NCBI GenBank assembly: GCA_021848725.1
Contig: JAJZTS010000001.1
Coordinates: forward strand, 1-64,000
DNA from: Pseudomonadota bacterium
GTDB taxonomy: Bacteria > Pseudomonadota > Gammaproteobacteria > Burkholderiales > Thiobacillaceae
Length of the DNA: 64,000 nucleotides
Direction: 5' to 3'
Positions within the stretch are counted from its first letter, which is position 1. Each line of letters begins with the position of its first letter. The translations under genes were made by a program, and so were the position numbers. Under the pieces are notes generated by a model. It was not told where the DNA came from. It saw nothing but the letters and a program-made list of their open reading frames with translations, and searched no databases. Of this stretch, positions 29,366 to 36,584 are shown piece after piece.

Positions 29366-30192
29366 GCGGCATCTACTGGCTCGCCTCCTACCCCAAGTCC
29401 GGCAATACCTGGCTGCGCCTGTTCCTGGAAAGCCTGGCCGCGGGCGGCGCGGCGCCCGACATCAATGCCGTGGAAGTCACCGGCAACGCCGCCGTGCGCG
29501 AAGCGTTCGACCATGTCCTCGACATCGAATCGAGCGACCTCACCGACGACGAGATCGCCCGCGCCCGGCCCCGCCTGTATGAAATCGAGGCCTGCACCGC
29601 CACCGCGCCGCTGCTGCTCAAGGCGCACGATGCCTGGCACCCCACGCCGGCCGACGAGCCGCTGTTTCCGCTCGCGGCGACCCTCGGCGCCATCTACCTC
29701 GTGCGCGACCCGCGCGACGTGGCGGTGTCGCTGGCCCACCACATGGGCCAGAGCATCGACCAGGCCATCGAGCGCATGGGCGACCCAAGGGCGACGATGG
29801 CCATGGCCGGCAAACGCCTGCCCAAGCAATTGCCGCAGCACCTCTCCACCTGGAGCGGCCACGTGGCAAGCTGGCTGGGCGCGCCGATCGAACGCTTGCT
29901 GCTGCGCTACGAAGACATGCTGGCCGACCCGGTGGCCCGCTTCGGCGAGGCCGCCCGTTTTCTCGGGCTCGATGCCGAACCGGACCAGATCGCCGCCGCC
30001 GTCGACGCGGTGCGATTCGAGCGCCTGCGCGCGGCGGAAGAGACACAGGGCTTCATCGAAGCGCAGCCGGGTGTCGAACGCTTCTTCCGGCGCGGCGTCG
30101 CCGGCGGCTGGCGCGACAGCCTCACGCCGGCGCAGGCCGCGCGCATCGAGGCCGAGCACGGCCCCACCATGCGCAAGCTGGGCTATCTATAG
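29362..30192 (+). CDS. PAPS sulfotransferase
   Basis: 276 residues, single sulfotransferase domain. The 5'-phosphosulfate loop is ASYPKSGNTWLRLFL (about residues 8-22) and the 3'-phosphate motif is YLVRDPRDVAVSLAHH (about 113-128). The C-terminal RFFRRGVAGGWRDSLT matches the usual RKG-x2-GDW PAPS-binding loop. Cytoplasmic. It overlaps the kinase gene by four bases, so it is co-translated with PqqD-like protein and kinase. Likely sulfates the peptide product or a related small molecule. Confidence 0.9.
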   Translation: MSGIYWLASYPKSGNTWLRLFLESLAAGGAAPDINAVEVTGNAAVREAFDHVLDIESSDLTDDEIARARPRLYEIEACTATAPLLLKAHDAWHPTPADEPLFPLAATLGAIYLVRDPRDVAVSLAHHMGQSIDQAIERMGDPRATMAMAGKRLPKQLPQHLSTWSGHVASWLGAPIERLLLRYEDMLADPVARFGEAARFLGLDAEPDQIAAAVDAVRFERLRAAEETQGFIEAQPGVERFFRRGVAGGWRDSLTPAQAARIEAEHGPTMRKLGYL

Positions 30193-30375
30193 TCACGCCC
30201 CGCCTCCCGCGAGGGAGGGCGCAAAACCACCCAAGCGCCCCGCGCCGAAATGCCCGCCCGTATTGTTCAAACCGTAAAAATCCATCTCGGCAATCGCTGC
30301 TAATATCTCAGTGGCCAAGCGGAATTCACCGCGTGGCGGAAGTCCCTTCAAATCACCAACAAAAGAGAGGCATCC

Positions 30376-30903
30376 ATGCAACCAATAGTAGGGGAAATAA
30401 AACTCTGGGCGATCGACTACGCGCCGAAAGGCTGGGCGCTTTGCAACGGCGCCCTGCTTCCCATCAACCAAAATCAGGCGCTGTATTCGCTGCTTGGCAC
30501 CAAGTACGGCGGCGATGGCGTCACCACCTTCGCCTTGCCCGATCTGCGCGGGCGCGTGCCGGCCGGCTTCGGCCAATCCGCACCGACCATGGGCGGACAG
30601 GCCGGCAGCGAGACCGTGACGCTCACCGCGCAGACCGCGCCGCAGCATATCCACTTCGTCAAAGTCACCTCGGGCAACGGCGACATGGTCGGCGGCCTGG
30701 GCAACCACATCGCGGCGGCGGTCACCCGGGTCGACCCCATCACCGGCGTGAACCTGTATGCAGCGGCGGGCGGCGCCACGGTACCGCTCGCGCCGGCGAC
30801 AGTCAGCAGCTCGGGCGGTAACTTGGCGCACGACAATATGCAGCCCTCGCTCGCGCTGAATTATTGCATCGCCACCGTCGGCGTTTACCCGAGCCGTCCT
30901 TAA
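30376..30903 (+). CDS. Tail-collar domain protein 1 (microcystin-dependent-protein-like)
   Basis: 175 residues with a GAGAGG ribosome site. The collar domain is residues ~1-60: VGEIKLWAIDYAPKGWALCNGALLPINQNQALYSLLGTKYGGDGVTTFALPDLRGRVP. The C-terminal part (LAHDNMQPSLALNYCIATVGVYPSRP) is the typical family end. No signal peptide. First of three tandem paralogues with no other phage structural gene nearby, so it is not part of a prophage. Function in free-standing collar proteins is unknown. The 183 bases upstream contain a GC-rich imperfect hairpin (about 30201-30222) but no clear promoter. Confidence 0.88.
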   Translation: MQPIVGEIKLWAIDYAPKGWALCNGALLPINQNQALYSLLGTKYGGDGVTTFALPDLRGRVPAGFGQSAPTMGGQAGSETVTLTAQTAPQHIHFVKVTSGNGDMVGGLGNHIAAAVTRVDPITGVNLYAAAGGATVPLAPATVSSSGGNLAHDNMQPSLALNYCIATVGVYPSRP

Positions 30904-30925
30904 ACCGAATTCAGGAGGAAACAAC

Positions 30926-31462
30926 ATGGCAGATTGTTACATGGCAGAAATCCGCTCCTTCGCGGGCAGAAACACGCTTATCCCGTCGGGCTGGCATTTA
31001 TGCGACGGCAGCCTACTCAGTATCGCCGACTACAATGCGCTTTACTCCCTGCTGGGCACCAACTTCGGCGGCGACGGCGTGACCACTTTCGGCCTGCCCG
31101 ACCTGCGCGGCCGCCTGCCCATCGGCTCGGGGCAAGGAACGGGGCTCACACCCCGAGCCTTCGCGAGCAAATTGGGCAGCGAAACGGCAACCCTCACCGC
31201 CGACCAGACTCCCGCGCACACGCACGCCTTCACGGTGACCACCGCTGCCGCGACGGGCAACTCGCCGGCCAACATGCTTTATGCCAACCCGGCCCCGAAC
31301 ATCTTCTACGCGGACCAACAGACCCCCGGCTCACAGTCGCAGGTGCTCGCCGCCGATACCGTATCGAACGCGGGCGCGGGGCTGCCGCACGAGAACCGCA
31401 TGCCCAGCCTGGCCGTCAATTACATCATCGCCCTCAACGGCATTTTCCCGTCGCGTCCATAA
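30926..31462 (+). CDS. Tail-collar domain protein 2
   Basis: 178 residues, with a strong CAGGAGGA ribosome site. Same layout as its neighbours: MAEIRSFAGRNTLIPSGWHLCDGSLL at the start, NFGGDGVTTFGLPDLRGRLPIGSG, and MPSLAVNYIIALNGIFPSRP at the end. The Cys in (W/L)CDG is conserved among the three copies. Gap of 22 bases from copy 1; no signal peptide. Confidence 0.9.
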   Translation: MADCYMAEIRSFAGRNTLIPSGWHLCDGSLLSIADYNALYSLLGTNFGGDGVTTFGLPDLRGRLPIGSGQGTGLTPRAFASKLGSETATLTADQTPAHTHAFTVTTAAATGNSPANMLYANPAPNIFYADQQTPGSQSQVLAADTVSNAGAGLPHENRMPSLAVNYIIALNGIFPSRP

Positions 31463-31479
31463 TCCAGGAGGAAACCACC

Positions 31480-32025
31480 ATGTCAGAACCCTACATCGGC
31501 GAGATTCGCGCCTTCGGCTTCGGTTTTTATCCCGTGGGCTGGCTGCCTTGCAACGGGACGCCCCTGCCCATTTCGCAGAACACGCCGCTATTTGCGGTAA
31601 TCGGCACCAGCTACGGCGGCGATGGCCAGACCACCTTCAACCTCCCCAACCTGAACGGCACGGCCATGTTAGGCACGGGCCAGGGGCCGGGCTTGAGCAA
31701 CTACCAGCTTGGAGAACAAGCCGGGACAGCCGGCGTCACCCTGATCGAGTCGGAGATGCCGCCGCACAACCACACCGTCACCGGCATCAACGCGAAAGCC
31801 GCGGACGTCTATGCGGCCCCTATCGCCGATATCTCCCGCCTCAGTCGTGCAAGCACCCCTACTGGCGTGTGCAATGCCTATAGCGATCAGGCGGCCAACG
31901 CCACCCTGGCCCCGCAGGCGCTCGCGCCGTTTCCCGGCCAAAGCGGGTCGCACGAGAACCGCCAGCCCTGCCTGACCGTGTATTACGCCATTGCCAGCGA
32001 GGGCGTTTTCCCCACCCCGCCCTGA
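31480..32025 (+). CDS. Tail-collar domain protein 3
   Basis: 181 residues, with CAGGAGGA seven bases upstream of the ATG at 31480. Collar motif IGEIRAFGFGFYPVGWLPCNGTPLP with SYGGDGQTTFNLPNLNG, and C-terminus QPCLTVYYAIASEGVFPTPP. It is the most divergent of the three. The gene is followed by a strong terminator, which ends this plus-strand group. Confidence 0.9.
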   Translation: MSEPYIGEIRAFGFGFYPVGWLPCNGTPLPISQNTPLFAVIGTSYGGDGQTTFNLPNLNGTAMLGTGQGPGLSNYQLGEQAGTAGVTLIESEMPPHNHTVTGINAKAADVYAAPIADISRLSRASTPTGVCNAYSDQAANATLAPQALAPFPGQSGSHENRQPCLTVYYAIASEGVFPTPP

Positions 32026-32042
32026 TCGAGGGTAATAAAGCA

Positions 32043-32077
32043 ACGGGGCCGGTCTTGCGACCGGCCCCGTCTTTTTC
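32043..32077 (+). terminator. Rho-independent terminator after the tail-collar genes
   Basis: A perfect 12-base-pair stem (32043-32054 with 32059-32070), a TTGC loop and a T-rich run (TCTTTTT). It lies between the plus-strand collar genes and the convergent precursor-peptide gene. On the minus strand the same stem is followed by a weaker T run and may act there as well. Confidence 0.92.
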
Positions 32078-32105
32078 TGTGCTCACCCCGCTTGCGTGGC
32101 AGCGT

Positions 32106-32288
32106 TCACGATAAGGTCGAGGTGCCTGCACCGTCGTTGCCTGGATTAAGCATGCCTTCGGTCAAGCCGGCGATGGACACCGCCGCCAGGCGCGGCGCCT
32201 GCCAGGGTTTTTTCTCGCTGCCGCCCGGGCTGCCTTGAAGCTCGCGCGGGGCCTTGCCGTCCGGGGTTTCGCTGCGCATCGTTCCCAT
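32106..32288 (-). CDS. Predicted lasso-peptide precursor
   Basis: 60 residues from the ATG at 32288, with AAGGGTGG five bases upstream; the frame is open to 32336 without a better start. The leader has W-QA-P-R-L followed by a Thr two residues before the predicted cut (WQAPRLAAVSIAGLTE), which matches the Y/W-x2-P-x-L...T-x rule of lasso leaders. The predicted core is GMLNPGNDGAGTSTLS: Gly1 and Asp8 would form an 8-residue macrolactam, leaving an 8-residue tail that ends in Ser. The gene is 72 bases downstream of the cyclase on the same strand. Alternatives: another type of modified peptide using the same Asn-synthetase-like enzyme. Identity as a precursor is inferred; ring size is a prediction. 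Confidence 0.75.
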   Translation of the reverse strand: MGTMRSETPDGKAPRELQGSPGGSEKKPWQAPRLAAVSIAGLTEGMLNPGNDGAGTSTLS

Positions 32289-32360
32289 CTCATCCACCCT
32301 TGATCTCGATTGCTTGAATGCCTGCCAATCTAGCACAAGCGCGCAGCGAATAAAACCCGG

Positions 32361-34286
32361 CTACAGGCCGCCCGCCTCGGCCCAGCGCAGGAAACGGCCC
32401 ACGTGCAAGGCGCGCGGCAGCATCAGCGTGATCTCGATCTCGTTGTCCCAGTCGCGCACCACGGCGGCCAGCCTGGGCAGATCGATGGCGCGCGCCGCGA
32501 GCGGCGAGGCCCGCAAGGCCTCGATCTCGGCCAGCAACGTGGGGCGCAGCGCAGTCATGCGGTGCGGGAGTTCCGGATTCTGGCTGCCGATCAGGTTGTT
32601 TTGCAGCACGGCGGGCGGCAGGCGCCCGGCCAAGGTACGGCGCGGCAGACGGCGGAATTCGCCGTCCTTGAGGAACTGCTCTTCCGGCAGGGCCAGACAG
32701 AAATCGATCAGGCGGATGTCCAGAAGCGGCGCGCGGGTCTCGACGCCGGTCACGGCGCGCAGCGCGGTGGCGATGTCGTTGCCGTGCTCCGAGCGCGCGA
32801 GCATCTCCACGCGTTCGGCCAGGGCGGTTCGCGCCCCTTCCAGCCGGGGCGTATAGCCGGCGCGCCAGCAGCGCCCGGCCAGATCGATGTCGCGGGCGAA
32901 GCCGGGGTGGATGGCGCTGAAACCCGACCACAACTCGGCCTCGCCGGTCTTCAGCCGCCGCCGCCACTTCGCCAGCCACGGCGGTTCCAGCGGCCGCAAC
33001 ACGTCGCGCCGTAACAAGGCCAGCCAGTCAAAGCCATAAGGGCGGCGACGCCCGGTCAGATACAACTCGCGGGCAAGGCGCAGCCAGCGGCCGCCGCGCA
33101 ACATGGCGGCGAGCTCGCGCAGGCCGTCGTGGCTCCAGGCCGGGTTGCCCCCCTCGCCGGTGAGCAGCACGCTTATCCCGGCCGCCCGTAAATGTTCATA
33201 GCCGGGCAGCAGCCAGCCGAGGTTGGTCACGTTGCGCGCCGGCAGGCCGGCCGCCTCGAAGAAAGGCTCGGGCGTAGTCTCGATCCAATGCGGCGCGTCG
33301 GAGCTGGCCAGCACCGGGGTGATATTGGGGTGCATCGCGGCGATGGCCGCGACATAGGGCCGTTCGTCGGGATACCAGCAAGATTTCAGCTTGGGCAAGG
33401 CCAGGCCCACGGGCGGCACAGAAGTGATCGTCGTCAAGCGGCCCGGCGCCAAGCGCAATGCCGCGCTGGTGGCCACCGCCGAGGAGTCCAGGCCACCGCT
33501 CAGGTTGGCGGCGAGGCCGCCCTTGGCCCGCAGGCGGCAGGCCACGGCGCGGTCGAGTTGTTCGCGCGCGGCCTCGGCGTATTCGGCGTCGCAGGCCAGG
33601 CGCAGCGTGGCCTTGGGCTCCGGCGACCAATAGCGGTTTGCGCGCAGGCCCTGGGCGTCGAACACGGCCGTATGCGCCCTGGGTACCCGGCGCACGCCCC
33701 GGTAGAAGGTCTCGCCGGCATCGCGCGTGTTGAGAATAAGGAAATCGGCGATACCTAGCTCGTCGATTTCCCGTGGCACGCCGGGCAGCGCCAGCAGCGC
33801 GCGGTAGGTGGTGGCGAAGGCGACGAAACCCGCGCCCCGGTGGTAATACAAGGTGCGCCGGCCGAGCTGGTCGCGCGCCAGCAGCAGTTGGCGCGCGTCC
33901 TTGTCCCATAAGGCCAGCGCGAAATCGCCGATAAGCCTGGGCAAGGCCGTCTCGCCCCAGCGTTCCAGCGCGGCGAGCAGGAGTCGGCCATCGGGCACGG
34001 TTTCTTCATTGAGGCGTATGCCCAGGGCCGCCGCGATCTCTTCGCGGTTGTCCAGGCGGCCGTCGTAGACCAGCGCCAGCCGGCCACCCGCGCCTTGCCA
34101 GGGTTGGCGCTCGGCCAGGTCTTCGTGCGTGACATGGCGCTGTCGCGCCAGCAGGCCGGCCGGGCCATCCGCCCAATAGACCGGCTCGGCCAGGCCGGGC
34201 GCGGCTAGGCGGTTGGCGGCGGACTGCAACTCGGCGGCATGCACCGGGGCGCCGTCGAAACGCACGATACCGGCGATCGCGCTCAT
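32361..34286 (-). CDS. Asparagine-synthetase-like lasso cyclase (C protein)
   Basis: 641 residues. The N-terminal half looks like the glutamine amidotransferase fold of AsnB (GRLALVYDGRLDNREE, GDFALALWDKDARQLLLARDQLGRRTLYY) but starts MSAIAG, lacking the catalytic Cys2, so it cannot use glutamine. The synthetase half has the ATP pyrophosphatase loop SGGLDSS (263-269) and VLLTGEGGNPAWSHDG. Lasso cyclases (McjC type) activate the Asp/Glu side chain with ATP and form the isopeptide ring. The context of B1, B2, exporter and precursor supports that role. The start overlaps the upstream methyltransferase stop by four bases. Confidence 0.85.
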   Translation of the reverse strand: MSAIAGIVRFDGAPVHAAELQSAANRLAAPGLAEPVYWADGPAGLLARQRHVTHEDLAERQPWQGAGGRLALVYDGRLDNREEIAAALGIRLNEETVPDGRLLLAALERWGETALPRLIGDFALALWDKDARQLLLARDQLGRRTLYYHRGAGFVAFATTYRALLALPGVPREIDELGIADFLILNTRDAGETFYRGVRRVPRAHTAVFDAQGLRANRYWSPEPKATLRLACDAEYAEAAREQLDRAVACRLRAKGGLAANLSGGLDSSAVATSAALRLAPGRLTTITSVPPVGLALPKLKSCWYPDERPYVAAIAAMHPNITPVLASSDAPHWIETTPEPFFEAAGLPARNVTNLGWLLPGYEHLRAAGISVLLTGEGGNPAWSHDGLRELAAMLRGGRWLRLARELYLTGRRRPYGFDWLALLRRDVLRPLEPPWLAKWRRRLKTGEAELWSGFSAIHPGFARDIDLAGRCWRAGYTPRLEGARTALAERVEMLARSEHGNDIATALRAVTGVETRAPLLDIRLIDFCLALPEEQFLKDGEFRRLPRRTLAGRLPPAVLQNNLIGSQNPELPHRMTALRPTLLAEIEALRASPLAARAIDLPRLAAVVRDWDNEIEITLMLPRALHVGRFLRWAEAGGL

Positions 34287-35071
34287 GCCCCGCCCCGCTT
34301 GCGAAAGACGACGTCGTTGTACACGGCGCCGACCAAGCGACCTTCGTCGGGGCCATAGAGCGGCGTGTCGGCCCGGGCCTTGTTGCCCGGCAGGCTAAAG
34401 ACCGGCTCGAAGCCGGCGGCCGCCGCCGTGTCGGCGAAGCGAAAGTTGCTGCCGAGGATGGCCAGATAACCGCCCGGCTTGAGGCAGCGGCAGAGCGAGG
34501 CCACGATCTCTTCGAAGTCGGCGAAGCGTATGAGGTGGCCGCATGTCTCCGGCTGGCGCACGCCCAACTCGCCATGGCGCAGCACCGACAGGCAAAAGAC
34601 CGCGTCGTAGGACGCTTCGGCCTCGCCATGCGGCGTTGCGGCTTGGACAAAGCGCATGCGGGCATCGCCGCTGCGCGCTTGTTTCTTTTGGCAGACACGA
34701 ATGCTGCGCGGATTGATGTCGATGCCGACGATCTCGGCCTGGGGTAGATAGGTGCATAGGCTGAAGGCCCCTTCGCCGGTGGAGCACCCGTAGGACAGGA
34801 TGCGCGGTGCCGCGCAGCCCCGTAGCTGTCGCTCGATGAATGAAAAAATGGCGGGGTGGCGGTCGAACGAGGTCAGCGCGTGGGGCTGGAACAGCTTTTC
34901 CGGGCGGGCGCGCATCAGGCGGCGTTCGCTACGATAGCCGGGGTCGAGCACGTAGCGGCAGGCACGGAACAAGGGCACGGCGCCGGGGATTTTTTTGACG
35001 GCCGCCCTTAGGCGGCGCGCCCCGATTTCAAGCGCGCGGTTCGAGGCGGGAATGCGGGCGGTGAGTTTCAT
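34283..35071 (-). CDS. Class I SAM-dependent methyltransferase (CheR-like layout)
   Basis: About 262 residues from the ATG at 35071 (MKLTARIP); an ATG at 35152 would overlap the divergent GNAT gene. Motif I is ILSYGCSTGEGAFSL (about 90-104) with IVGIDINPRSIRVCQKKQ next, then DAVFCLSVLRHGEL and LKPGGYLAILGSNF. The GCSTGEG and VGIDIN pattern resembles CheR-type methyltransferases, though the chemotaxis-specific N-terminal domain is missing. It is coupled to the cyclase gene by a four-base overlap, so the substrate may be the precursor or product peptide. Confidence 0.75.
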   Translation of the reverse strand: MKLTARIPASNRALEIGARRLRAAVKKIPGAVPLFRACRYVLDPGYRSERRLMRARPEKLFQPHALTSFDRHPAIFSFIERQLRGCAAPRILSYGCSTGEGAFSLCTYLPQAEIVGIDINPRSIRVCQKKQARSGDARMRFVQAATPHGEAEASYDAVFCLSVLRHGELGVRQPETCGHLIRFADFEEIVASLCRCLKPGGYLAILGSNFRFADTAAAAGFEPVFSLPGNKARADTPLYGPDEGRLVGAVYNDVVFRKRGGA

Positions 35072-35150
35072 AGGCCGGGGCAGTATGTCAGCGCCTAGGG
35101 CATGGGTCAACGCGGCTACAATGCGTCGACTATTAGTTTGAAAGCCCGCC

Positions 35151-35657
35151 ATGTCAGACAGTAACGCACCATCGACCCTGCGCCCCGAGACCGAGGCCGA
35201 CCTGGCCTTCGTGAAAGAACTCTACCGTTCGACGCGGGACGACTTGCTGCAGGCCGGCCTGCCGAAGCCGATGCTGGATAGTCTGATGGACATGCAGTTC
35301 CGGGCCATGCAAATGACCTACCGCAATCAATATCCCGATGCCGATTACACGATTGTCGAAGCGGATGGCGCGGCCATCGGTCATTTGATCGTGCATCGAA
35401 ACGCCGAGGCCATCCGCCTGGTCTATATCGCCCTGCTGCCGCCACTGCGCGGCCAAGGTCTGGGCGGCAAGCTGGTTCGCGCCTTGCAAAACGAGGCCGC
35501 CCAGGCCGGCAGGCCCCTGGCGCTTTCGGTCTCCACGCAAAGCGCGGGGGCGCAACGCCTGTACGACGCGCTGGGTTTTAGCGTGGTTAAAAACGACGGC
35601 GCGTATTTGGAGATGGTTTGGCCAGAATCCAAAATTCAGGCCTTCATCGAGACCTGA
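35151..35657 (+). CDS. GNAT-family N-acetyltransferase
   Basis: 168 residues. The acetyl-CoA binding motif is VYIALLPPLRGQGLGGKLVRALQNEA (about 88-113), followed by the GNAT motif B phrase AQRLYDALGFSVVKNDGAYLEMVW. Divergent from the methyltransferase-cyclase-precursor operon. The acceptor is unknown: an amine of a small molecule or peptide is possible. Confidence 0.87.
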   Translation: MSDSNAPSTLRPETEADLAFVKELYRSTRDDLLQAGLPKPMLDSLMDMQFRAMQMTYRNQYPDADYTIVEADGAAIGHLIVHRNAEAIRLVYIALLPPLRGQGLGGKLVRALQNEAAQAGRPLALSVSTQSAGAQRLYDALGFSVVKNDGAYLEMVWPESKIQAFIET

Positions 35658-35701
35658 ATCGATGTTTCCGGCTCTTGCCTTTCCGGCAGGACAATTGCCA
35701 T

Positions 35702-35818
35702 CTAGGGGAACGCTGATTTATTCGGTTTTGTCGTTCCCGCGAAGGCGGGAACCCAGTCAAATCAAAGAACTGGATACCCGCTTTCGCGGGTATGACGAAT
35801 AAATCAGCGTTTCCCTAG
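35702..35818. mobile_element. MITE-like element with REP-type hairpins
   Basis: 117 bases bounded by inverted repeats matching at 22 of 23 positions, starting CTAGGG and containing AACGCTGATTTATTCG, with CTAG at both outer ends (possibly the target duplication). Inside are two hairpins of the common proteobacterial REP type (TTCCCGCGAAGGCGGGAA and TACCCGCTTTCGCGGGTA). No open frame fits inside, so it would depend on a transposase elsewhere. The right-hand CTAG supplies the stop codon of the oxygenase-like gene. Confidence 0.75.
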
Positions 35819-36579
35819 TTGATGCCAGACAACTCCGGCATGCCAAAGAAAGCGGCCCATCGAGCCGGATACACCAAATGCTTCGTGCCCTTTGGAATGA
35901 AATGAAAAAAAACGAGATGGCAGAAATTTTTCTCATGCCTCTGCGGAATAGGCTCTCGATAATGCCACTGGCTGCTGCCTGAGAATATGATGGCGTTGCC
36001 CGGCTCAAGGCTATAGGAATAAAATCGAAGGGCCGGATCGTTTTTGATTTCATTCCTCCAGTCGTCAATGCCATATGGGCACGCCTCCGGCCAAGGAACG
36101 ACTTGGCTGAAATGGATGGGCCATGGGGCGGATTGTTCGAGGCATAAGTCCAGCGTCCACTTCGCCAAGGGCGCATCGAGATGTGGGCTCAAACTGCCGA
36201 TACCGCTGTATAAACTAAGGAAGTGGTAGCTCGGTTCGACCTGTTCGTTGACTTCCTCGCTCACCCTATCGGTAAACGCTTCTTGAATTTGCGCGAACAA
36301 GGGAAGTTCATAGGCCTTGTGCCGCCCCATGAAAAGAAATTCATCCTTATTCAAACGGTCGGCGGGAATGGCTCGAATGGTATCCAGCGCTTTTTGAAAA
36401 GCATCCTCGCGAAGCGGTTTATCGATTTGTTTTTCTCGAAAATTCTCGGGGGTTCTTAAAATATCGAATGCCTCGACGAATTCTCCGAGTCTCTCCGGGT
36501 AATGCCGCCTGACAATCTCCTTCGCGGAAACAAATCGGCTAAGCCAGCCGGAGTCGTACCAGGGGAATTTCCTGCTCAT
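35815..36579 (-). CDS. Putative 2-oxoglutarate/Fe(II) oxygenase-like protein
   Basis: 254 residues with an AAGGA ribosome site. The region SGIGSLSPHLDAPLAKWTLDLCLEQ gives a His133-x-Asp135 pair. Further on LEPGNAIIFSGSSQWHYREPIP gives a distal His206 and a nearby Arg, the facial-triad arrangement of 2OG-Fe(II) oxygenases. Overall similarity to a named family is not clear to me. Five bases downstream of a methyltransferase gene in the same operon. Its stop codon lies in the border of the MITE-like element, so the natural C-terminus may have been altered slightly. Confidence 0.55.
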   Translation of the reverse strand: MSRKFPWYDSGWLSRFVSAKEIVRRHYPERLGEFVEAFDILRTPENFREKQIDKPLREDAFQKALDTIRAIPADRLNKDEFLFMGRHKAYELPLFAQIQEAFTDRVSEEVNEQVEPSYHFLSLYSGIGSLSPHLDAPLAKWTLDLCLEQSAPWPIHFSQVVPWPEACPYGIDDWRNEIKNDPALRFYSYSLEPGNAIIFSGSSQWHYREPIPQRHEKNFCHLVFFHFIPKGTKHLVYPARWAAFFGMPELSGIN

Positions 36580-36584
36580 TTCCT

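Noticed and set aside
30376-32025. Prophage remnant
   Set aside because: Three collar-domain genes but no integrase, capsid, portal, tail or lysis gene nearby; neighbours are metabolic and tailoring enzymes.
32361-34286. True asparagine synthetase AsnB
   Set aside because: The catalytic Cys2 of the glutaminase domain is absent and the context holds lasso B1, B2 and exporter genes.
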